64,000 bases of DNA, taken from positions 1,736,001 through 1,800,000 of the forward strand of contig NZ_CP011319.1 in NCBI RefSeq assembly GCF_001865675.1. Reading direction: 5' to 3'. The stretch is from Janthinobacterium sp. 1_2014MBL_MicDiv. Its GTDB lineage: Bacteria; Pseudomonadota; Gammaproteobacteria; Burkholderiales; Burkholderiaceae_D. The notes below the pieces were generated by a model, which saw only the letters and a list, made by a program, of their open reading frames with translations, was not told where the DNA came from and ran no database searches. A program made the translations under genes and the position numbers. Numbering within the stretch: the first letter of the stretch is position 1; each line of letters begins with the position of its first letter. This document shows positions 1 to 9,153 of this stretch, in pieces.

Positions 1-634
1 TGCTGCGCCACTCGACCAGTTCCTCGATGGTGAGGATGGGCATGCCATGCAGTTCCGCGAAGCGTTCGATATCGTCGCCGCGCATCATGGTGCCGTCCGG
101 ATTCATCAGCTCGCACAGCACGGCGGCCGGGTTCAGGCCCGCCATGCGCGACAGGTCGACGGAACCCTCCGTGTGGCCACGACGCTCGAGCACGCCACCG
201 GGCGCGGCGCGCAGGGGGAAGACGTGGCCCGGACGCACCAGGTCGGCCGGCTTGGCGTCCTTGGCGATGGCGGCGCGGATGGTGGTGACCCTGTCGGCGG
301 CCGACACGCCCGTCGTGACGCCATCGCGCGCCTCGATGGAGACGGTAAACGGCGTGCCGTAGCGGCTGCCGTTGTCGGACGACATGGGCGGCAATTCCAG
401 CGCGCTGACGACGTCCGTCGGCAGGCACAGGCAGACGATGCCGCTGCATTCGCGGATCAGCAGGGCCATGGTTTCATTCGTCAGTTTTTCCGCCGACAGG
501 ATCAGGTCGGCTTCGTTTTCACGGTCGAAATCGTCGAGCAGGATGACGGGGATGCCGGCGCGCATGGCGGCCAGGGCGGACTGGATGCGACCTTCGAGGT
601 CGTTGGAAAGCAGGGTATAGCTGTTGACTAACAT
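1..634 (-). CDS. ribB: 3,4-dihydroxy-2-butanone 4-phosphate synthase (RibB domain; ribB or N-terminal part of ribBA), 3' end outside window
   Basis: This enzyme converts ribulose 5-phosphate to 3,4-dihydroxy-2-butanone 4-phosphate plus formate, the four-carbon precursor of riboflavin. The reading frame is open from the ATG at 632-634 to the window edge (about 211 codons). It carries the RibB acidic DDFDRENEADL motif near residue 30 and the family motifs RPGHVFPL and RRGHTEGSVDL. A Shine-Dalgarno GAGGAG lies at about 644-650, just before the ATG. An FMN riboswitch precedes it on the same strand, so expression is expected to fall when FMN is abundant. A C-terminal GTP cyclohydrolase II domain, which would make it ribBA, cannot be judged because the gene runs off the window. 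Confidence 0.93.
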   Translation of the reverse strand, partial: MLVNSYTLLSNDLEGRIQSALAAMRAGIPVILLDDFDRENEADLILSAEKLTNETMALLIRECSGIVCLCLPTDVVSALELPPMSSDNGSRYGTPFTVSIEARDGVTTGVSAADRVTTIRAAIAKDAKPADLVRPGHVFPLRAAPGGVLERRGHTEGSVDLSRMAGLNPAAVLCELMNPDGTMMRGDDIERFAELHGMPILTIEELVEWRS

Positions 635-730
635 GGTGAAACGCTCCTCGCATAGGCGAAAAACGCTGCAGGGCAAGCGAATAGACGCAACTGGCCGCAT
701 CGCCGTGGCGATGGGACATCACACTACTGC

Positions 731-877
731 ACATCTTCTTTCATCCGGACTATACCGTCGGCTCTAGGTTTGCACTAGATCTGCTGACCCTGCCAAAAGG
801 AATTTGACAGGCGCTCGCGGGCTTGACCGTTGCCGGTCTTACCGCCGGTGGGGAATCGCACCCCGCCCCGAAGACGT
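731..877 (-). promoter_or_regulatory. FMN riboswitch (RFN element)
   Basis: On the minus strand the conserved RFN blocks are visible. ACCGGCGGT lies near 841-850, GCCGACGGT near 763-772 and AGTCCGGATGAAAGA near 737-752. The closing P1 helix is ACGTCTTC (870-877) with GAAGATGT (731-738). It lies about 100 nt upstream of ribB on the same strand. A 7-bp inverted repeat at 698-713 between aptamer and start codon (CATCGCC/GGCGATG) may belong to the expression platform. It has no adjacent U-tract, so translational control is as likely as termination. Confidence 0.95.
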
Positions 878-1064
878 ATTGTTGTGCCGGTCCACATGAC
901 CGGCGGCAATACTGTAGCACAATTGAAAAAACCTGGCAGGGCACGGTCGAGTTTGTTATTCGACAAAGTTCCCTTGGGAAAGTCGTTTCCCCTAAGCTGT
1001 TTTTAATCGCGGAAAGTCGATTTCGGTGTAAGGTATGCTTACTGAATCTTACGCAAGGCACTAC

Positions 1065-3908
1065 ATGAAGCTGAGTAAATTACGCCTGATTTCGGGCGCC
1101 GTCCTGCTGGCATGCGCCTGCATGGCCCAGGCTGAAATCCGTTTGAGCGACCCCTTGCCGCTGGCACCAGAAGTTACCGTAGGTACATTGCCGAATGGCT
1201 TGACCTACTACATCAAGAAAAATGCCCGTCCGGCACAGAAAGTCGAGCTGCGCCTCGTGGTGAAGGCCGGCTCCATCCTGGAAGACGACGACCAGCAAGG
1301 GCTGGCGCATTTCACGGAACACATGGCTTTCAACGGTTCCACGCATTTCAAGCGCAATGAACTGATTTCTTACCTGCAATCGATCGGCGTGAAATTCGGC
1401 GCCGACCTGAATGCCTACACGAGCTTTGATGAAACGGTGTACGTGTTGCCGATCCCGACGAACAGGAAAGGCAACCTGGAAAAGGGTTTCCTCGTGCTGG
1501 AAGACTGGGCGCATGGCTTGAAGTTCAATCCGGCCGACATCAACAGCGAGCGCGGCATCGTGCTGGAAGAGGCGCGCCTGGGCAAGGGCGCCAGCGACCG
1601 CATGAACAAGGTGCTGTATCCGAAATTGCTGAACGGTTCGCGCTATGCGGAACGCATGCCGATCGGCAAGGAATCCGTGCTGAAGACCTTCAAGCCGGAA
1701 GCCATCAAGCGTTTCTACCAGGACTGGTACCGTCCCGACCTGATGGCCGTGATGGTGGTGGGCGACGTCGAGCCGAAGCAGGCCGAAGCGATGATACGCG
1801 CGCATTTCGGCAAGCTGAAAAATCCCGCGAAACCGCGTCCGCGCGTGTATGCGGAAGTGCCGCAGCGCTCGCAGACGGAAGCGCTGGTGATCACGGACAA
1901 GGAGGCGGCCGACAATTCCGTCTTCATCCGCTACCCGATCCGCGCCGCGCAGGAACCCGTCACCATTGCCGACTACCGGCGCCAGATGATCGAAAACCTG
2001 TACGGCCAGATGCTCAGTGCTCGCATGCAGGAATTGTCGCAGCAGGCCAATCCGCCTTTCATCCAGGGCGGCAGCAGCATGGGCAAGCTGGTGCGCGGCT
2101 ATGAATCGTTCAGCGCGTATGCCTTGCTGGGCAAGGGCGGCGTGCAGCCCGCCATCGATGCGCTGGTGCAAGAAGATGAACGGGCGCGCCGTTTCGGTTT
2201 CAGCCAGGATGAGCTGGACCGCGCGCGCAAGGACATGTTGCGCAACTACGAACGGGCCTACAACGAGCGCGACAAGTCCGATTCGGCCGGTTTCGTGGCC
2301 GAGTATTCGCGCAACTTCCTCGAACAGGAAGCCATCCCCGGCATCGCCAACGAGCTGCTGTATGCACGGGAACTCTTGCCGCAAGTGACCTTGCAGGAAA
2401 TCAACGAGACGGTGGCCAAGGTAATCCCCGACCAGCAAAAGAAACTGGTGGTCTACATGGGCGCCGAGCCGAAGGCGGGCGATACGGCGTCCGCCGTGCC
2501 GACGCAGCAGCAATTGCTCGATGCGGTCGCCAGTGCCGAGCAGCAAAAGGTTGAGCCGCGCACGGAAAAAGTCCTCGCCAGCGAACTGATGGCAGGTCCG
2601 CCGGCCGGCGGCAGCATCGTCAGCGAAACCCTCAACCGCGCCATCGGCGTGACGGAACTCAAACTGGGCAACGGCGTGCGCGTGCTGCTGAAACCGACGG
2701 ACTTCAAGAATGACCAGGTGCTGATGGGGTCGACGCGTTTCGGCGGCCAGTCGCTGTTCGGCGACGCCGATATCTACAACGCCCGTTACGCCAGCGCCGT
2801 CGTCGGCAGCATGGGCTTGAAGGACCTGGCGCCGCTGGACCTGCAAAAAGTGCTGGCCGGCAAAACGGTCAACGTGGGCGCCTCGCTGGGCGAGCTGAGC
2901 GAAGGCTTTGGCGGCTCGTCCAGCAGCGCCGACGTGGAAGCCATGCTGCAGCTGGTGTACCTGTATTTCCACGACGTCCGCAAGGATGACGGCCTGTACC
3001 AGTCCTTCATCGGCAAGCAGCAGGACCTGGCGAAGAACAGCATGGCGCAGCCGGAAGCCGTGTTCTACGACGCCATCCAGCATGCCATGTTTGGCGACGG
3101 CCCCCGCGTGGAAGGCGTGCCGCGCGCCGAGGATTTCGATCGTGTGGGCCTGGAGCGGTCGCTGGAGATTTTCCGCCAGCGTTTTTCCAGCGCGCGCGAC
3201 ATGACCTTCATCTTCACCGGCAGCTTCGAGGTCGACAAGATCAAGCCGCTGATCGCCAGCTACCTGGGCACCTTGCCCGTGGCCGAGCTGCCGCATGCCT
3301 ACCGCGACGTCGGCTTGCGCCCCGTGGCCGGGGTGGTCAAGAAGGATGTCTATATGGGGAGCGAGCCGAAAAGCAATATCTCGATCACCTTCAATGGCGA
3401 CGTGGCGTATTCGGATGAGCAAAAGCTGACCTTGCAGGCGCTGGGCGAGGTGCTGAACCTGAAAGTCATCGAAGTGCTGCGCGAAAAGATGGGCATGATC
3501 TATGGCGGCGGCTTTGAAACGACGATGGGCCAGCATCCGTACGGCCACTATTCGGTGGCGCTGAGCTTGCCGACGGGGCCGGAAAACGTCGACAAGGTGA
3601 TCGCCGCCGCGTTTGCCGAGATCAGCAAGATGAAGACGGACGGGCCATCCGCGTCCGACCTGGAAAAGGTCAAGCTGAACTGGATCACGCGCCAGCAGAA
3701 ATCGCTGCGCGAAAACCGCTACTGGATGAACCAGTTGATGGGCTCGGTGACGCAGGGACGCGACCCCGCGCAAATCCTGCGCTTCGAGCAGCGCGTGCGC
3801 GCCATCACGCCGCAAGCCGTGAAGCAGGCGGCGCAGCGTTACCTGGACATGCGCAATTATGTGCAGGTGGTGCTGTATCCGGAACGTAAAAATATTGCAT
3901 CAAAGTAA
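1065..3908 (+). CDS. Periplasmic M16 family zinc metallopeptidase (PqqL/insulinase type)
   Basis: A 947-residue secreted protease of the pitrilysin/insulinase family. The N-terminus is a typical signal peptide (residues 1-23, cleavage after AQA). The inverted zinc site HxxEH is at His82-Glu85-His86 (HFTEH), with the downstream glutamate region ERGIVLEEARLG. Length and N-terminal block (AFNGSTHF, NAYTSFDETVY) resemble E. coli PqqL more than the short processing peptidases, and the protein has the two halves expected of a full-length M16 clamshell. The ATG at 1065 was preferred over an upstream in-frame ATG at 1035 because it starts the signal peptide directly. Substrate is unknown; peptide or siderophore-linked roles are known for PqqL. 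It stands as a single gene. Confidence 0.88.
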   Translation: MKLSKLRLISGAVLLACACMAQAEIRLSDPLPLAPEVTVGTLPNGLTYYIKKNARPAQKVELRLVVKAGSILEDDDQQGLAHFTEHMAFNGSTHFKRNELISYLQSIGVKFGADLNAYTSFDETVYVLPIPTNRKGNLEKGFLVLEDWAHGLKFNPADINSERGIVLEEARLGKGASDRMNKVLYPKLLNGSRYAERMPIGKESVLKTFKPEAIKRFYQDWYRPDLMAVMVVGDVEPKQAEAMIRAHFGKLKNPAKPRPRVYAEVPQRSQTEALVITDKEAADNSVFIRYPIRAAQEPVTIADYRRQMIENLYGQMLSARMQELSQQANPPFIQGGSSMGKLVRGYESFSAYALLGKGGVQPAIDALVQEDERARRFGFSQDELDRARKDMLRNYERAYNERDKSDSAGFVAEYSRNFLEQEAIPGIANELLYARELLPQVTLQEINETVAKVIPDQQKKLVVYMGAEPKAGDTASAVPTQQQLLDAVASAEQQKVEPRTEKVLASELMAGPPAGGSIVSETLNRAIGVTELKLGNGVRVLLKPTDFKNDQVLMGSTRFGGQSLFGDADIYNARYASAVVGSMGLKDLAPLDLQKVLAGKTVNVGASLGELSEGFGGSSSSADVEAMLQLVYLYFHDVRKDDGLYQSFIGKQQDLAKNSMAQPEAVFYDAIQHAMFGDGPRVEGVPRAEDFDRVGLERSLEIFRQRFSSARDMTFIFTGSFEVDKIKPLIASYLGTLPVAELPHAYRDVGLRPVAGVVKKDVYMGSEPKSNISITFNGDVAYSDEQKLTLQALGEVLNLKVIEVLREKMGMIYGGGFETTMGQHPYGHYSVALSLPTGPENVDKVIAAAFAEISKMKTDGPSASDLEKVKLNWITRQQKSLRENRYWMNQLMGSVTQGRDPAQILRFEQRVRAITPQAVKQAAQRYLDMRNYVQVVLYPERKNIASK

Positions 3909-4004
3909 TCTTCATTGTTGACGTGCAGGGGCGGCAGGGCGACGAAGCTGTTAAACTGCTGCTTATTGATGTGATATTGCAATTTAACAAGTAAGGAATG
4001 CACG

Positions 4005-4202
4005 ATGGCGAAGAAAGAAGAACTCGATCCGGAAACCCTGGAACTGATCAACTGGTGCATCGAGGTCGAAGGCTTCCTCGTCGCCGGTGGCGCCACCGTG
4101 GCACAGGCGCAAGATCATATCGAAGAGCAGGTCGAGTGGTTTACCGACCAGTTCTATGACGGCTTGACGCCGGAAGAGGCAGCCAAGGAAGCCTTGGCCT
4201 GA
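4005..4202 (+). CDS. Small acidic conserved hypothetical protein (65 aa)
   Basis: A short acidic cytoplasmic protein without signal peptide or membrane segment. It begins MAKKEELDPETLELINWCIE and ends in a helix-rich stretch (LTPEEAAKEALA). A good ribosome binding site (AAGGA) sits at 3993-3997, eight bases before the ATG. It is followed by a strong intrinsic terminator, so it is probably its own transcription unit between the M16 protease and the chemoreceptor. I do not recognise a family and assign no function. Confidence 0.7.
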   Translation: MAKKEELDPETLELINWCIEVEGFLVAGGATVAQAQDHIEEQVEWFTDQFYDGLTPEEAAKEALA

Positions 4203-4222
4203 CCTTCAGCTTCACACTCACA

Positions 4223-4267
4223 GCGGGCGGTGCCTGCCGGGCACAGCCCGGTAGCGCCGCCCGTTTT
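4223..4267 (+). terminator. Rho-independent terminator
   Basis: Outer stem CGGGCGG (4224-4230) pairs with CCGCCCG (4257-4263), with an inner CCGGGC/GCCCGG helix, followed by TTTTGCTTTT. It ends the small ORF at 4005-4202. Confidence 0.75.
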
Positions 4268-4352
4268 GCTTTTCTGAAAAGATTTCCATAGGGCAACTTC
4301 AAGGCGTTTTCACGCATAGCGCATTTTTTGTATATTATTTTTCCAGGCTCCC

Positions 4353-5903
4353 ATGACTCTCCGTTCGCGCATTCTCCTGTTGTGCTTTAGTACCTTGCTG
4401 GGCATCGTCCTCATCGCCTCCTTTTCCCTGTATTCGCTGCGCCAGACCATGATGGCCGAGCGCGTCGAGCAATTGACGGTGCTGGTCGAACTGGCCAATG
4501 CTTCGGTGGAAAAGGCGTATGCGCTGGAACAGTCGGGCAAGCTCACGCGTGAGCAGGCGCAGCAGCAGGCCAAGCTGGCCATCGGCAGCTTCGTCAAGGA
4601 CGAGATGTATTATTTCGTGCGCGATTTCAGCACGGACTTGCTGTACGTGCATCCGAATGCGTCGCGCATCGGCACGCCGCAAAAGAATATGAAGCAGTCG
4701 GGCGACCGTTACCGCGCGGCGCTGGCAAACAGCCGCATCGGCTTCGTGCAGGCCGACGGCACGCGCCCCGGCGTCAAGGATCCGGTGGCGAAGATGTATG
4801 CGGTGATGAAATTTGCGCCGTGGGACTGGCTGGTCGGCACGGGCACGTATATCGATGACATCAACCACAAGTTCTGGGCCCAGGCGGGCGTGCTGCTGGC
4901 CATCGGCGGCGCGCTGATGCTGGTGGTGGGCGGTTTGGCGGCGCTGATGCTGCGCCGCATCCTCGGCCAGCTCGGTGGCGAACCCGACTACGCAGCGGCC
5001 ATCGTCGCGCAAATCGCCAAGGGCGACCTGACCACGCATATCGAGACGCGCCCTGGCGATACGTCCAGCCTGTTGATGGCGATCAAGGCCATGCGCGATA
5101 ACCTGGCGCACCTGGTGAGCCAGGTGCGCAACGATGCGGACGCCATTTCCACGGCGTCCGGCGAGATCGCTTCGGGCAACCACGACTTGTCGGCGCGCAC
5201 GGAGCAGCAGGCGGGATCGCTGGAAGAAACGGCGTCGACGATGGAAGAGATGACGTCGACCGTGCGCCAGAATGCGGACAACGCGCGCCAGGCCAACCAG
5301 CTGGCCATTTCTGCCTCGCAAGTGGCGACGCAGGCCGGCGGCGTGGTGGGCCAGGTGGTCGATACCATGGGCGCCATCAATGCCTCGTCGAAGAAGATCG
5401 GCGACATCATCGCCGTCATCGACGGCATCGCCTTCCAGACGAATATCCTGGCCTTGAACGCGGCCGTGGAAGCGGCCCGCGCGGGCGAGCAGGGCCGTGG
5501 TTTCGCCGTCGTGGCGACAGAGGTGCGCAACCTGGCGCAACGCTCGGCCGCCGCTGCCAAGGAGATCAAGCAATTGATCGACAGTTCCGCCGAGCAAGTA
5601 GGCGCCGGCGAAAAACTGGTGGCGCTGGCCGGCGAGACGATGGAAAAAGTCGTTTCCAGCGTGCAGCATGTGACCGATATCGTGGCCGAGATTTCCTCGG
5701 CCAGCGCCGAACAGAGCGCCGGCATCGAACAGATCAACCAGGCCATCGTCGAGATGGATAACATGACGCAGCAAAACTCGGCGCTGGTGGAACAGGCGTC
5801 GGCGGCGGCGCAGGCGATGAACGAGCAGGCGGCCGGGCTGGCGCAGATCGTCAGCGTATTCAAGGTGGGAACGGCGACAGCGGCGCCGCGCCGGATCCGG
5901 TAA
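4353..5903 (+). CDS. Methyl-accepting chemotaxis protein with periplasmic Cache-type sensor
   Basis: A 516-residue chemoreceptor. Transmembrane segment 1 spans about residues 7-28. A periplasmic single-Cache-like domain (about 35-170) includes the YYFVRDFSTDLLYVHPN and PWDWLVGTGTYIDDI blocks. Transmembrane segment 2 is about 178-200, then HAMP (about 201-255) and a cytoplasmic signalling domain. The hairpin tip is conserved (IAFQTNILALNAAVEAARAGE). The C-terminus ends TATAAPRRIR and lacks an xWxxF CheR/CheB tether, unlike the second receptor at 54393-56096. It would signal through CheW/CheA, none of which is encoded nearby. The ligand is unknown; this Cache class often binds small organic acids. 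Confidence 0.93.
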   Translation: MTLRSRILLLCFSTLLGIVLIASFSLYSLRQTMMAERVEQLTVLVELANASVEKAYALEQSGKLTREQAQQQAKLAIGSFVKDEMYYFVRDFSTDLLYVHPNASRIGTPQKNMKQSGDRYRAALANSRIGFVQADGTRPGVKDPVAKMYAVMKFAPWDWLVGTGTYIDDINHKFWAQAGVLLAIGGALMLVVGGLAALMLRRILGQLGGEPDYAAAIVAQIAKGDLTTHIETRPGDTSSLLMAIKAMRDNLAHLVSQVRNDADAISTASGEIASGNHDLSARTEQQAGSLEETASTMEEMTSTVRQNADNARQANQLAISASQVATQAGGVVGQVVDTMGAINASSKKIGDIIAVIDGIAFQTNILALNAAVEAARAGEQGRGFAVVATEVRNLAQRSAAAAKEIKQLIDSSAEQVGAGEKLVALAGETMEKVVSSVQHVTDIVAEISSASAEQSAGIEQINQAIVEMDNMTQQNSALVEQASAAAQAMNEQAAGLAQIVSVFKVGTATAAPRRIR

Positions 5904-5995
5904 GGGCGGCAGCTTTCCCCTCAGTCAAGGGAACTTTCTGATTGCTCGCCTGTCCAAAATTCTTGGTCCGCAATGGACGTAGAGCAGAGGTGAGC

Positions 5996-6865
5996 ATGAC
6001 AGACGGTTTTTCCTATCACGCGGCGTTCGCCCGCAACCTGGGCTGGGTCACGCAGGCGGAGCAGGACAGCCTGCGCGGCAAGCGCGTGGCCATCGCCGGC
6101 ATGGGGGGCGTGGGCGGCGTGCATTTGCTGACCCTGGCGCGGCTGGGCATCGGCGCCTTCCACATCGCCGATTTCGACACTTTCGACATCGCCAATTTCA
6201 ACCGCCAGGCCGGCGCCATGGTGTCCACCCTGGGCCAGCCCAAGGTGGCCGTGCTGGCGCAGATGGCGCGTGATATCAACCCCGAACTGGACATCAAGTC
6301 ATTTCCTGATGGCGTGCATGAGAGCAACCTGGCGGAGTTCTTCGCCGGCGTCGACCTGTACGTGGATGGCCTGGATTTCTTCGCCTTCCCCGCGCGGCAA
6401 GCCACCTTCGCCATGTGCGCGCGCCTGGGCATCCCCGCCATCACGGCCGCGCCGCTGGGCATGGGCACGGCCGTGCTCAGCTTCATGCCGGGCAAGATGA
6501 CGTTCGAGCAGTATTTTGGCTGGGGCGACTTGCCCGAGGAAGAAAAAGCCCTGCGTTTCCTCGTCGGCCTGGCGCCGGCCGGCCTGCATGCTCCCTATCT
6601 GGTCGACCCGTCCGCCATCAACCTGAAGGAGCGGCGCGGGCCATCGACCATCATGGGTTGCCAGCTGTGCGCGGGCGCCGCCGCCACCGAGGCGCTGAAG
6701 ATCTTGTTGAAGCGCGGCAAGGTGGTGGCGGCGCCGCACGGCATGCATTTCGATGCCTACCGCAACAAGCTCGTGCATACCTGGCGTCCGGGCGGCAACC
6801 GCCATCCCTTGCAACGGCTGACGATGGCCATCATCAAGCGGCGCCGCGCGGCGCGGGGAGGCTAG
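5996..6865 (+). CDS. ThiF/MoeB/HesA-family adenylating (E1-like) protein
   Basis: A 289-residue protein with a Rossmann ATP-binding motif near residues 33-47 (GMGGVGGVHLLTLARLGIG) and the NFNRQ block that follows the adenylate-binding loop in ThiF/MoeB/UBA proteins. Only one CxxC is seen (CQLC, near residue 222), so the paired zinc CxxC sites of MoeB are incomplete. The start at 5996 was chosen because AGAGGTGAG precedes it; an upstream in-frame start at 5942 has no such site. The stop at 6865 abuts the ATG of the next gene, so the two are surely co-translated. No ubiquitin-like partner (ThiS/MoaD) is nearby, so the substrate is unknown. Confidence 0.85.
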   Translation: MTDGFSYHAAFARNLGWVTQAEQDSLRGKRVAIAGMGGVGGVHLLTLARLGIGAFHIADFDTFDIANFNRQAGAMVSTLGQPKVAVLAQMARDINPELDIKSFPDGVHESNLAEFFAGVDLYVDGLDFFAFPARQATFAMCARLGIPAITAAPLGMGTAVLSFMPGKMTFEQYFGWGDLPEEEKALRFLVGLAPAGLHAPYLVDPSAINLKERRGPSTIMGCQLCAGAAATEALKILLKRGKVVAAPHGMHFDAYRNKLVHTWRPGGNRHPLQRLTMAIIKRRRAARGG

Positions 6866-7966
6866 ATGGCGCCGGCATCGCAGCTCGATACCATCCTGGA
6901 AAACATCCTCGACCAGGCCCGCTGGGCGCCCAGCGGCGACAATACGCAGCCATGGCGCTTCGAGATCGTCGAGGCCCGGCACGTCGTCGTGCATGGCTTC
7001 GATACGCGCAGCCATTGCGTGTATGACCTCGACGGCCATCCCAGCCAGCTGTCGCTGGGCGCCTTGCTGGAAAGCCTGGCGCTGGCGGCCAGCAGCCACG
7101 GCTTGCGCATGGAGGCGCGCCGGCGCCTGTCCATGCCCGATACCCTGCCCACGTTTGACGTGCACCTGCTCGACAGTCCCGGCATGCTGCCCGATCCGCT
7201 GGCGGCCTTCTTGCCACGCCGCAGCGTGCAGCGGCGCCGGCTCGGCACGCGCCGCCTGCGCGCCAGCGAAAAGGCCGCGCTGGCGGCCAGCCTGCCGCCC
7301 GGCTATGGCGTACAGTGGCATGAAGGCTGGCGCGCGCGCCTGGCCTGCGCGCGCCTGATGTTCGACAATGCGAAGCTGCGCCTGACCATGCCCGAGGCGC
7401 ACAGGGTGCACCGCGACGTGATCGAGTGGGGCGCGCGCTTCAGCAACGACCGCATCCCGGACCAGGCGCTCGGCGTCGACCCGGTGACGGCGCGGCTGAT
7501 GCGCTGGATCATGCAAAGCTGGCGCCGCGTGGATTTCTTCAATACCTGGCTGGCGGGCACGCTGGCGCCCCGGCTGCAGATGGACTTGCTGCCCGGCCTG
7601 TATTGCGCCGCGCATGGCGTGCTGCTGGCCGATGCGCCGCCGCGCCATATCGATGACTACGTGGCGGCCGGCCGCGCCATGCAGCGCTTCTGGCTGACGG
7701 CCACGCAGCTGGGCCTGCAATTGCAGCCGGAACTGACGCCGCTGATTTTTTCCCGCTATGTGCGGGAACGGCGGGCTTTTTCGCGCACCGAGGGCATGCA
7801 GGAGCTGGCGCAGGAACTGGCGGGACAATGCCAGTCCGTGCTGGGCGCGGCGGCGTTCGATCGGGCCGTCTTCCTGTGCCGCATCGGCGCCGGGCCGGCT
7901 GCCCGCGCGCGCTCCCTGCGCCGTCCGCTGTCCGAGCTGCTCGTGACACCGGCCACGGCGCCATGA
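6866..7966 (+). CDS. Nitroreductase-like flavoprotein, partner of the ThiF-like protein
   Basis: A 366-residue protein whose N-terminal ARWAPSGDNTQPWRF block is the FMN-binding signature of nitroreductases, as in the Acg/Rv3131-type branch. A diverged internal part and a second flavin-fold half follow. It starts on the base after the upstream stop codon. In mycobacteria a ThiF domain and a nitroreductase domain are fused in one protein (Rv1355c/MoeY, from memory). This pair looks like the split version, which suggests the two proteins act together. The reaction is not known, and a role in molybdopterin synthesis should not be assumed from the MoeY name. Confidence 0.75.
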   Translation: MAPASQLDTILENILDQARWAPSGDNTQPWRFEIVEARHVVVHGFDTRSHCVYDLDGHPSQLSLGALLESLALAASSHGLRMEARRRLSMPDTLPTFDVHLLDSPGMLPDPLAAFLPRRSVQRRRLGTRRLRASEKAALAASLPPGYGVQWHEGWRARLACARLMFDNAKLRLTMPEAHRVHRDVIEWGARFSNDRIPDQALGVDPVTARLMRWIMQSWRRVDFFNTWLAGTLAPRLQMDLLPGLYCAAHGVLLADAPPRHIDDYVAAGRAMQRFWLTATQLGLQLQPELTPLIFSRYVRERRAFSRTEGMQELAQELAGQCQSVLGAAAFDRAVFLCRIGAGPAARARSLRRPLSELLVTPATAP

Positions 7967-7995
7967 GGCGGCGCCGTCCATGCCGGCGGCGCCCG

Positions 7996-9012
7996 TCAGC
8001 GCCGGCGCCTGCCCAAGCCGGTTGCGCCAGTCGCGCCGGCGACGGCGGCCAGCGCGGCCAGGCCTGCAGCCAGCAAGGGCAGGGTGCCCGGTAGCGGCAT
8101 CGGCGTGGCGTGGCGCACATACGCCAGTTCGGAACTGTTGAGCATGTTCAATACCAGCGTGTAGCTGCCTGCCGCCAGCAGATTCGTGACGGCGCCAAAC
8201 TGGCCGCCGCAGCTGGTGCCGATGCCCGTGCCGGTGGGCGTGCCGCAGCCGGTCGGATCGTAGGTGAACACGTTGCCGCTGGTCAGCGGCGCCTGGGCGT
8301 AGCCCGTATTCAGGCTGGCATCGTCGGCCAGTTCGGTGCCGCCGAGGATGCCCGAGCCGAGGCTGCCGTCGGGCGCCCAGTTGAAGACGATCTGGCCATT
8401 GCCGTCGATGATGCTGAAGGTGAGCGCCATATTCGTGCTGGCGGCCGATCCCGTGCCGGCCAGGGCATCCAGGTACAGCTGCATGAAGGGCAGGGCCTGG
8501 AAGTTGAAGGCCAAGGTCGCGCCCGGTTCGCCGACGACGAAGTTGACGGCCATGGCCGTGGTGGAGCCATTGCGCCCCGACGCGTCGGCGTTGCCGCTGC
8601 CCGTCAGGAAGGTTTCCGCCGCATTGACCGTATGCGTGCTTGTCGACCCCGGTGGAAAGGGTGGGATCTGCGACGTGACGATCTGCGCATCGCCGCGCGC
8701 ATACGAGGCGTTGCCCATGCCTTGCTGCGTGAAATCGTTTTGCCCTTTGCTGACGGCGCCGCGCGCCGCTTGCGGTGCGTCAATCTCGTTGCTGCCGCCG
8801 TGGATGACGCTGCTGCCATTCAGGGTGGCCGTGGTGCGCGACAGGTCGATGTTGCTCAGCAAGGTGGTGGAACCCGTGGGATTGCTGATCACCAGGCCAA
8901 AGACGCTCGTGTACGCATAGCCATATGCCGCGGCGTGGGCTGCGTCGCTAGCCGCCAGCAACAGCATGGCCAGCAGCGCCGCGGGAAGGCGGTTACAAGA
9001 AAAAATGCTCAT
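7996..9012 (-). CDS. PEP-CTERM-like exported protein (variant sorting signal)
   Basis: A 338-residue exported protein with a signal peptide ending near DAAHA. The C-terminus has the tripartite exosortase sorting layout: a short PMPLPGTLP motif, a hydrophobic Ala/Leu-rich helix and an RRRR end. The motif is the PLPG variant rather than canonical PEP. The middle part is repeat-poor, rich in Ser/Thr/Gly, and clearly paralogous to the next gene upstream: NDFTQQG, RGDAQIV, FPPGSTST, DASGRNGSTT and FNWxPDG blocks are shared. An exosortase/EPS locus must exist elsewhere. It lies downstream of its paralog on the same strand, with a terminator between them. Confidence 0.82.
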   Translation of the reverse strand: MSIFSCNRLPAALLAMLLLAASDAAHAAAYGYAYTSVFGLVISNPTGSTTLLSNIDLSRTTATLNGSSVIHGGSNEIDAPQAARGAVSKGQNDFTQQGMGNASYARGDAQIVTSQIPPFPPGSTSTHTVNAAETFLTGSGNADASGRNGSTTAMAVNFVVGEPGATLAFNFQALPFMQLYLDALAGTGSAASTNMALTFSIIDGNGQIVFNWAPDGSLGSGILGGTELADDASLNTGYAQAPLTSGNVFTYDPTGCGTPTGTGIGTSCGGQFGAVTNLLAAGSYTLVLNMLNSSELAYVRHATPMPLPGTLPLLAAGLAALAAVAGATGATGLGRRRR

Positions 9013-9103
9013 GAAAAATCCTCATCTCCTGCTCGGACGGCGGCATGGCGGCGGCTGTGCAGGCGGCGCCAGGCTGTAAGGAAAACCGACAGGCTTGCCG
9101 CAT

Positions 9104-9131
9104 AAAAAAGGCGAGGAGACTACCCTCGCCT
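9104..9131 (-). terminator. Rho-independent terminator after the second PEP-CTERM gene
   Basis: Reading the minus strand, GGCGAGG (9124-9130) and CCTCGCC (9110-9116) form a stem that runs directly into a T6 tract (9104-9109). It lies between the two paralogous PEP-CTERM genes, so the downstream paralog probably has its own promoter or lives on read-through. Confidence 0.85.
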
Positions 9132-9153
9132 GTGAGTCCCCCTGTTAGCTGCT

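Noticed and set aside
1080..3815. A 911-codon open frame on the minus strand
   Set aside because: Antisense shadow of the M16 protease gene caused by high-GC third positions; composition is low-complexity His/Gln/Arg-rich and no ribosome site is present.
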